The notes under the pieces: generated by a model
The model's input: only the letters and a program-made list of their open reading frames with translations
Database searches by the model: none
Told to the model about the DNA's origin: nothing
DNA from: Odobenus rosmarus divergens
Taxonomy: Eukaryota > Chordata > Mammalia > Carnivora > Odobenidae
Assembly: GCF_000321225.1 (NCBI RefSeq)
Contig: NW_004450582.1
Span: 2,396,737-2,460,736 of the forward strand
Length of the DNA stretch: 64,000 bases
Direction: 5' to 3'
Shown: piece after piece, positions 56,701-64,000 of the stretch
Numbering within the stretch: position 1 is the first letter of the stretch
Layout of the letters: each line of letters opens with the position of its first letter
Program-made: the position numbers and the translations under genes

Positions 56701-57560
56701 AAGTCCACGCCACATATTAGCAGTTACAGAGATAGAGCCAAATCACACACAGCAAACACCAGGGAATTCGCTTGAAAGAAAGCCTCCATTTCAGTCCAGA
56801 AAAAAAAAGTCTGCTCAAGGCCCCCTTTTTTTTTTTTTTGCCTTTTATAGTACTTTTATCATGAAAAGAGTGCCAATTTTTATAATTTCTGGAAAATTAA
56901 GTTGTTTAAATCCTGATAGTCAATTTCCATTTATAGAAGGCTAATTAAAGATCCTTTTCCCCACAGAGTCTAAGCCCCAAAGTACTCAAATCTAGCAAAA
57001 TGGTTAAAGCTTGCAGTCAAATTTTTGAATCTTGACAATAATTTAAATAACTGTGGGGAAGAGACTAGAGTCATTAGAGCTATGATGGCAACAAAGCTTA
57101 TTTTGAGTAATCTGCCATAAAGATAAAAACAATTTCTTCTCTTTCATAGTCCAGATGGCCACAAAGACATCTCTAGGTGAGTAGTTTGGTCCCAGGGCAA
57201 ATTAAATTTCACGCCCCGCCACAGACCTCCCAACATTTTAACGTGAGCGAAAAACAAATAAAAATAAAGAATGTAGACACCCCTGGGGAAAAAAAGCAAA
57301 TAGGGAGAACAACAGAGTAAGATTCAGTCTAAAAGTGGGTATATTAACAAAACAAATTTGAGAGAGATCCCAACAAATCTGTTGTGGCAGTAACCCACCC
57401 ATCAAGAGAAGAGAAGGACAAGCACACAGAAAAAACTTGTTTGCTTGATAGCTCATAATCATCTAGGAAATCCACCTTTTCCTTCTCTTTTCCTTGGTTT
57501 ACCTTCCTAAAATCTAGCTGCCCTATGTGATCTCGTGTCTATCCACCACACAATGTAGAT
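56701..57560. other. 5' intron sequence, no gene seen
   Basis: Includes a T-run at 56826-56840. The frames at 56672-56944 and 57238-57462 are unsupported. Confidence 0.4.
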
Positions 57561-57564
57561 ATTT

Positions 57565-57720
57565 ACTAAAAATCGTTAAGAGTATAGGGAGGTGGTAGGG
57601 GTATAGCCAAAAGGAGATTGGCCCCATAAGTTGATAATTGTTCAAGCTGAGTGATGGGCACATGAAGTTGATTATTTCTGTATATATTTAAAATTTTCCA
57701 TAATAAAAATTTTAAAATGA
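57565..57720 (+). mobile_element. Old L1-type 3' end
   Basis: 'gataattgttcaagctgagtgatgggcac', 'atatttaaaattttccataataaaa' resembles the 3' terminal pattern of old L1 families. Short and approximate. Confidence 0.5.
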
Positions 57721-58470
57721 AACAAAAATAACTCAGCTTTTTTTTTAACTTAAATTCAATTAATTAACTAACTCAGCTTTTTAAAAGATCCTTACTTATT
57801 CTCCAAGGGGCAAACTGGATAATGTATGTAAAGACTATTCAAGTACTACAGCAGATTAAAAAAAAAATTACACTTAACCAAACCACATTAATTCTTCAAA
57901 AAAAATAACATTCTCTGAGGGTCACTCAAATTTATTCCTTAAAAGCAAGAGGTCGGTAAACTGGAAAAGATTCAAACAAGACAGACATTACTGTAGCACT
58001 GAAATGGGACTAAGGTTAAAGGGGAGACAAATAACCAAAACTTTTAAAGCTGCTCACTTCAGATAGTAGATTCTTTTGGATGTCTGTTCTACAAAAATTT
58101 AAATTATGTAACACACCTTCAAATGTACCTTGTCCCATTCTCCTCACCCTAAGCCTCCCCTGCCTTGCCAAATACCTGCCCAATGTAAATCCTAACTACT
58201 TTTTTCTCAGTCTAAGTTCTCCTGAGCAAGCTAAGTTGCTGGCTACTACTATTGGCTATAAGAACTATTTTTCACCCACTTTAGATATCACAGTAAAAGA
58301 CATACATTCCCTCATTGTACCAATTCTCCTCCAGCCACTACAATCATTTTACTACCAATTTACTAGACTTTCTCTAATATCCCAAGGCACATACATAAAA
58401 CAGTAACTATACTGATTATCTATTTTACACACGGCACTTAGAAGACAAAGTAGTAGGGAGGTATATTAAT
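57721..58470. other. 5' intron sequence, no gene seen
   Basis: Contains the 108-codon plus frame 58080-58406 with no recognisable domain. Considered chance. Confidence 0.4.
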
Positions 58471-58474
58471 ATAG

Positions 58475-58625
58475 ATCAAACCTTCAGGTAAGTTTTACAT
58501 GCATTACTTCAATTAAATCTCACAGTAATCCTACAAGGTAGGTATTACCTCCAATTCATGAGTGAAGGAAACAGGCTCAAAGATTAAATAACTTCACAAA
58601 AGTACTAGGAGCTGAAATACATGCT
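58475..58625 (+). mobile_element. MIR/MIR3 fragment
   Basis: 'tacatgcattacttcaattaaatctcacagtaatcctacaaggtaggtattacc' then 'gaaggaaacaggctcaaagattaaataac' follow the MIR core order. Confidence 0.75.
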
Positions 58626-59244
58626 AGACTACACTCAGCCTGGGCCCATGGAGCTTCCTTCACCCATCCCTTCCCACACTGGTTCTGTTTCTACACATCA
58701 TGAAAATGGTTTAGAAAAGGAAAATGGTTAGGCTGTTATTCAGATAACTGGTGCCACTGCCAACATGTTTCACTCTCTATCCCAAAGAAACAATCCTAGT
58801 TCACCGGATAAATCCTATTTAGGACTCAACCTAAATTATCTCATCAGTAACAATCTTTTCCTTACTCTCTTTTCCCTTTACTATACCCATCCCCCAAGCC
58901 AGGTATAATTTCACTCTCAAGATCTTTTGTGCATATCATCATTATACTTACCATATTTCATTACTTCTATCTTTATATATGAGTCCCCAAGGACACATCC
59001 TAATTCATTTTCCATTCACTTCCACAGTGTAAAACACAGTATTTGCTCAATAGATGGTGAGTTGAAATTAATTCCCGGTGTTTTCATTTCTACCACAAAA
59101 AAATCTCAGAAAATTCTACATCGTTAAGAATCTTCATTTTCAGGATCTCAACTCTTACTTTCTAGGAAAAAGTTGTCAACTAATGACTCAACTAAGTTTT
59201 TAGCCTTGGTCTAAAAAGCCTCTGTACTTTAAAACCAGGGGGTA
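58626..59244. other. 5' intron sequence with L2-like tail, no gene seen
   Basis: Around 58980-59065 there is an L2-like phrase ('gtgtaaaacacagtatttgctcaatagatgg'). Nothing else. Confidence 0.4.
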
Positions 59245-59442
59245 GGGGCACCTGGGTGTCTCAGTCAGTTAAGCGTCTTGCTCTTGGTTTGGGCTTAGGT
59301 CATGATCTCAGGGTTGTGGGATCGAGCCCCGCATAGGGCTCCATGCTCAGCTCAGAGTCTGCTTGAGATTCTCTGCCTCTCCCTCTGCCCCTCCCCCTGC
59401 TCATGCTGTCTCTCACTCTCTCTCTCTAAAATAAATTCTTTA
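59245..59442 (+). mobile_element. Can-SINE
   Basis: GGGGCACCTGGGTGTCTCAGTC head, GTCATGATCTCAGGGTTGTGGG middle, CTCTCTCTAAAATAAATTC tail (the 'CTCTAAAATAAAT' subtype also at 21792). Approximate flanking duplication around TTAAAACCAGG / TTAAAATCCAAG. Confidence 0.93.
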
Positions 59443-60021
59443 AAATCCAAGATGAAAAAAATACCTTTTGTAGAGCATTTTTCAGCTCTTAGAGAGTTTT
59501 TACAGGCAATACACAGAAACTACTATGTGCTTAGAAGAGTTGAACTCTAAAAAGTGTCTATAAAAAATTAGGGAACGTAAGTATATTACTTTTAAATTCT
59601 TAAATTTTACTAAGAAAGAATATTGTTTGATTATATATCATATAAGAAACTTATTTTAGATAGGATCAGTCCTAATAAACTGAATCACTGTTTATTTGTA
59701 AAAGCAAACACACTGGGAAGCTATTTCTAATGTCACGTAAACATTCCCATGATTTTCCAATGTTTTAGCTCTTCCTAAATATAAACTAGCACTTTTCACA
59801 TATTTTTTTCATTTTAGTCTTACAGTGATCATGTAAAATAAGAGTGTTATAATTTCAAAGTTTTATGAGCAGAGAATGTAATCATTTGCTAGGGGTCGCA
59901 CAAGTAACAATGAGAATTGGAAGAAAATTAACTATATTCAACTACTATAACCTTTTATACACATATATCATACTATTAAAATACTTTGAATATACAAAAT
60001 ATTAAAAATTCCATGGAACCT
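59443..60021. other. 5' intron sequence, MIR scrap, no gene seen
   Basis: A MIR-like piece lies at 59815-59920 ('tcttacagtgatcatgtaaaataag...ttgctaggggtcgcacaag'). The rest is unassigned. Confidence 0.4.
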
Positions 60022-60037
60022 AAATAAAAGGTTTCAC

Positions 60038-60251
60038 TCGGGGCTCCTGGGTGGCTCAGTCGTTAAGCGTCTGCCTTCGGCTCAGGTCATGATCCCAGCA
60101 TCCTGGGATCAAGCCCCGCATCGGGCTCCCTGCTCCGCAGGAAGCCTGCTTCTCCCTCTGCCTCTCCCACTCCCCCTGCTGTGTTCCCTCTCTTGCTGTG
60201 TCTGTCTCTGTCCAATAAATAAATAAAATCTTAATAAATAAGTAAATAAAT
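60038..60251 (+). mobile_element. Young Can-SINE
   Basis: GGGGCTCCTGGGTGGCTCAGTC head, GCTGTGTTCCCTC middle, long (AAAT)n tail. Perfect 16-bp duplication AAATAAAAGGTTTCAC at 60022-60037 and 60252-60267. Confidence 0.96.
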
Positions 60252-60267
60252 AAATAAAAGGTTTCAC

Positions 60268-61146
60268 CGTATTATAAAAAGTAAATACTTTTATTTAGTT
60301 AATACACTTTAGTTACATATTATTACCAACCTTACACATACAAAGAAAACCACCATTAAAAGGATGTTAAGATAATGAAATGAAAACACCTAATCTCACT
60401 CCCTCAAATCCCACTAAAACTTAGTAAAGGTATTTTTTGAAAGCATAAATCCTAAAGAATAAGTAGAAAAGTAAAAGAGAAAAGAGCTACAAGATTTTGG
60501 GAGCCAGAAAATAAGCAGAAGCATTGGTAACTAATTTAGCAGTTCCCCAAATATCATATTCCATGCTTCACTGGGGACAAGAACCAATTTAAGTTGCATG
60601 ACAGCAACTTCAAAAGACATAGCAACTAAAAGAACTAGGCCAACTGAGGTGAAGGGAGCAAATAGTAGGATGGTGTAACTAAAAAAGGGAATACTAGTGA
60701 AAGCATTTGTGAATCAATAAGATACACTAGATATCCTCACCACATTCCACTGAATACCTCCTCTCCCCAATCCTAGCAAAAATATGAAGACAACATCCAC
60801 AGTTAAAAATCAGAGTAGCATACCAAAAAGAGACGGATTGAGTGCTTACTGCAGAGGCCCCCTAGTCTTCTTCCATTAATCTTCCAGAATGCTGGCAATC
60901 AGATCTTTATTCCCCACGTATGAAAATGGAAAACTAGGGCAATGCTCTCTGGTCCTCTCCCTCTTTGCGAGCTTTGTACTGTCACTCAATAAACTTTGCT
61001 TTACTATCACTCAAGATAATGGAAAACTATTCTCTGGGGGTATCTAAAAAGCACAAGACCCAAGATCTTAAGGTCTTGGGAGCTCTCAAAAAACTGCCCA
61101 CCCAGATAAGCCAAAGAGAAGTTAAAAGCTGACAAATGTAGATATT
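60268..61146. other. 5' intron sequence, possible LTR scrap, no gene seen
   Basis: 60890-61015 ends with 'tttgtactgtcactcaataaactttgcttta', which looks like an LTR R/U5 polyadenylation region, but nothing else supports it. Confidence 0.35.
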
Positions 61147-61158
61147 CTAATCAAATCG

Positions 61159-61347
61159 TTTTTTCAAAATTTTTTAAAGATTTTGTCAGAGAGAGCATGC
61201 TCACACACGTGCACAAGCAGGGGGAGAGGCAGGCAGAGGGAGAAGCAGGCTCCCCACTGAGCAAGAAGCCCAACACAGGACTTGATCCCAGGATCATGAC
61301 CTGAGCTGAAGGCAGATGCTTAACCAACTGAACCACCCAGGGATCCC
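61159..61347 (-). mobile_element. Can-SINE, minus, first of a serial pair
   Basis: Reversed SINEC ending CTGAACCACCCAGGGATCCC. Its target duplicate CTAATCAA appears on both sides, and the right copy is also the left flank of the next SINE. Confidence 0.92.
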
Positions 61348-61363
61348 TCTAATCAACTTTTTA

Positions 61364-61566
61364 AAAAAAATTTTTTAAGAGAGAATGTGCACAAGCCGGG
61401 GGGGGGGGGAGGGTGTTCTAGGGGAGGGGGAGAGGGAGAGAATCTTAAGCAGGCCCCACACCCAGCACATACCCCCATGTGGGGCTCAATCTCATGACCT
61501 TGAGATCATGACCTGAGCTGAAATCAAGAGTCAGACGCTTAACTAACTGAGCCGCCTAGGTGCCCC
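61364..61566 (-). mobile_element. Can-SINE, minus, second of a serial pair
   Basis: Older reversed SINEC (GAAATCAAGAGTCAGACGC, ...CTGAGCCGCCTAGGTGCCCC) with a poly-G run at 61398-61410. Flanked by CTAATCAAC / CTAATAAAT, the same target as its neighbour. Confidence 0.9.
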
Positions 61567-61781
61567 TCTAATAAATTTTTAATCTTCCACAACATATAAT
61601 ATAGTCAGGCAAGGAAGAAAAAGGCACCTGATTAAAGTCTAACATGGAAGATAGAGACCAAAAACAAGCCAAAGCAAAAACAAAAAAACACAAAAACTAT
61701 GCAAGAAAAAAACTTCAAAAAAAGTTAATATCCACAGATAAGAAAAGATGTTGCAGTCATGTGTCAAGAATAGAATATTAG

Positions 61782-61970
61782 TTGGGGCGCCTGGGTGGCT
61801 CAGTCGTTAAGCATCTGCCTTTGGCTCAGGTCATGATTCCAGGGTCCTGGGATCGAGCCCCGCATCGGGCTCCCTGCTCTGCAGGAAGCCTACACCCCCC
61901 CTCCCACTCCCCCTGCTTGTGTTCCCTCTCTTGCTGTCTCTTTCTGTCAAATAAATAAATTCTTTTAAAA
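61782..61970 (+). mobile_element. Young Can-SINE, first of a second serial pair
   Basis: GGGGCGCCTGGGTGGCTCAGTC head and (AAAT)n tail. 16-bp duplication AAGAATAGAATATTAG at 61766-61781 and 61971-61986, perfect. Confidence 0.96.
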
Positions 61971-61988
61971 AAGAATAGAATATTAGCA

Positions 61989-62090
61989 GCACCTGGCTGG
62001 CTCAGTCAGTAAAGGATGAAACTTGATCTCAGGGTCATGAGTTCTAGACCCACATTGGGCATAGAGTTTACTTAAAAGAAAAAAAAAAGG
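61989..62090 (+). mobile_element. Short old Can-SINE next to the young one
   Basis: GCACCTGGCTGGCTCAGTCAG head, ATCTCAGGGTCATGAGTTC middle, A-rich tail. Flanked by AGAATATTAGCAG and TAGAATACTACAG, the same target as the younger SINE to its left. Confidence 0.9.
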
Positions 62091-62094
62091 TAGA

Positions 62095-62900
62095 ATACTA
62101 CAGGCAAGGACCAAAAAGTAGAAATGATGAACATGATAGAAAAAAATGAAGAACTCAATAGAAGAACTGGATGATAAAGTTCAAGAAATCTAACTGAACA
62201 AAAATACAAAATTGTAAGTAAGAGGGAAATAAAATCTAAGAAAAGTGGAGTACCCCTCCAATAATTCACATTGGAATGACAGAATGGCAGAAGAAAGGTA
62301 TCACCAATGAAATCATTTAAGAAAAAGTTCCAAGACTGAAAAACAAGAGTTGCCAAACTGAAAGGGCCTGATGAATGCCAGCAAACAATGATAAACAGAT
62401 CCACATCAAAGAATTACAGTGAAATTGCAAAACACTAAAGACTATTAACAGATTAACAGCTTCCAGCGAGGGGAAAATCAGAAGAATGGCTTCAGATTTC
62501 TCAGCAGTAATAGAAGCAAAAAGATAATGAAACAGTGCCTTTAAAATTCTGAAGAAAAATATTTTCCAACCTAGATTTCTATACCTAGCCAAATTATCAA
62601 TCAAGTATCTAAAAATATAGTGACAATGTTCACACACTCCTGGTTTCAAAGAATATACTTCCCATTTACTCTTTCTCACAAAGTTACTAGACAATAGGGT
62701 CTCCTTCCCCTAATGACAGAATAAACCAATAAGAAGACATGATACATGGAAAACAAAGGTGCTACACAAAGAATAAAGGAATTCCCTACATGGTAAATAT
62801 AATTCTGATCACAGCAGTGTCCACATGTAGAGGGCAACTAGACCAACTGTAGCAATGGAACTCAAACAAAAATGATCCTTGCTGCCACTGTACCTGAGGG
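62095..62900 (+). mobile_element. Old L1-type 5' fragment
   Basis: 'gaaaaatattttccaacctagatttctatacctagccaaatta' and 'aatgacagaatggcagaagaaag' resemble old L1 5'/ORF1-region DNA. The minus-strand frames at 62072-62694 are antisense shadows. Confidence 0.45.
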
Positions 62901-64000
62901 AGGTTTGTCTACTAAATAAACATCAAAAGATCCTTAGTAAAGGACCATACCAAATCATCTTAACTATTACCATTATGTAGAAGAGACTCCAGGATACAGG
63001 CCTCCTGGTATAAAGTTGACATTACCTTCATGAATCAACATCTGTCATAACTATATCAAGAGAATGGGTCAGGATTTCTATGATTCTGTTGGTCCAGTGC
63101 AGACAACTTTGTGTAAGTAGATTACTTAACCCTAATTGAGTAAAACAGGAATTACCTAGGACTAAATGAACTGATTTAACTATGGGTAATATTTTTAATG
63201 GTTATATAGGGAAAACTCTTCTTAATCTACCTTTAACCTTCAATTTAAAACATACTTTGTATAAATAATAATTTAAATAATATCTTGATCCAATATCCTC
63301 AGAATTCCAGAGGAAAAAATAACCTGTGAAAGATCTTAATATGGGTTATAAGAAGCCACCAGAACAATTAAAGAGCAATTCTGTAGAAAAATGCTGAATA
63401 TATTGATTGGCCTTATCTAAACTGAATCTTTTTACTTTTTTATAAAGCAGTTTACATAGTTCCAGTAAGAATGTTTTCCTTCCTATCAGGATAAAATTGG
63501 ACAAATCAAATTGGTAACCATAACTACAAGAGAAATGTGACATTTAAAAAGAGAAAGCTTATAATTAGGTATGACAGGGAAAAAGGACTGCTCCTCAAAT
63601 GTAGAAATGACTGCACTTCAAATGTAGAAATGATGCCTGGTACGTCCTCCCAGAACCTAATTTAGTAGGTCTTCTTTAATTTATAGATTCCCAGGTTTAA
63701 TAGGAATAAAGAATATCACTTCCCAACTGACAATGATATTGACAAATATGGAAATCTCAACCATAAGACCCTAGTTTTAAGTACTGCAGATGAAGACTCA
63801 TTGAGATGAATTAGACGGCTCTTGGTTCCTGATCTTATAATCAAGCAGATAAGTTATTACACTTTACAAAACATCTAGACAGAAGTTAACTCTTAAACCT
63901 CATGTCAAATGTATGTAGTTTTGCTAACCAGACCATAAGGAAGTCTTTTGGTATTAAACAACTTCTCGTTAGACCTGTGTAAATAAAATATCAAGAAAAA
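62901..64000. other. 5' intron/upstream sequence, no gene seen
   Basis: To the window end: AT-rich, with no CpG island and no exon signal. The ATF7IP main promoter is not visible here. Confidence 0.45.

Noticed and set aside
58080..58406. 108-codon plus frame
   Set aside because: No recognisable domain, and codon use is that of AT-rich intron.
1698..61970. tRNA-like A/B boxes in many places
   Set aside because: These are the tRNA-Lys-derived heads of Can-SINEs. None has a cloverleaf with an intact acceptor stem, so no tRNA gene is called.
62072..62694. 110- and 125-codon minus frames
   Set aside because: They run antisense through an old L1-type element and have no recognisable domain.
1..64000. 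CRISPR array, bacterial operon or phage region
   Set aside because: No direct-repeat/spacer structure, Shine-Dalgarno-led ORFs or GC pattern. Interspersed repeats are SINE, LINE, LTR and DNA fossils of a mammal.

Overview
This is nuclear DNA from a carnivoran mammal, most likely a caniform of the bear, pinniped or mustelid lineage. The evidence is about thirty copies of the tRNA-Lys-derived Can-SINE (SINEC), with the CTGGGTGGCTCAGTCG head, CT-rich middle and (AAAT)n-AATCTT tail of arctoid carnivores. The canid (SINEC_Cf) and felid head and tail variants were not seen. The DNA is AT-rich, intron-dominated and full of L1, MIR/L2, MLT1-like LTR and Tigger/hAT fossils, as in any placental genome. 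No prokaryotic, organellar or viral gene system is present.

The only protein-coding gene I can support is ATF7IP (MCAF1), on the minus strand, represented by its first four coding exons. Translation starts at 20922 in a very large exon (19389-20929) that carries the N-terminal half. It continues through exons at 10760-10843, 9338-9483 and 7683-7820. Splice sites and reading phases join exactly, giving 634 codons. The remaining exons (rest of the SETDB1-binding region, the second SUMO-interacting region and the C-terminal fibronectin-III domain) lie beyond base 1. ATF7IP is the nuclear partner that stabilises and targets the H3K9 methyltransferase SETDB1.

Layout by region. Bases 1-7682 are intron, mostly L1 pieces, SINEs and an MLT1-like LTR. 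Bases 7683-20929 hold the four exons with SINE-rich introns. Bases 20930-64000 are the long 5' intron or upstream region of ATF7IP. It holds an L1 3' half at 31.0-33.6 kb, further L1 fragments at 22-23, 40-41.6, 43.9-45.6 and 62 kb, DNA-transposon fossils, and SINEs that are often nested or serially inserted. No CpG island was seen, so the main ATF7IP promoter is probably beyond 64000.

The most interesting non-repeat signal is in the 5' intron. A diverged module recurs at about 25.37, 26.25, 27.25 and 35.42 kb. On the minus strand, the same sense as ATF7IP, three copies read ATGGCTG..-TCCCT-..GG|GTAT, that is a YY1-like start context followed by a splice-donor-like end. Three of the four copies (26.25, 27.25 and 35.42 kb) also have CCAAT boxes and RFX X-box-like GTTGC..GGCA motifs upstream. 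Two further minus-strand exon-like segments end in strong donors at 48009 and 56325. Together these suggest a family of alternative ATF7IP 5' exons and promoters, or a repeat that resembles one. This is inference and needs RNA evidence.
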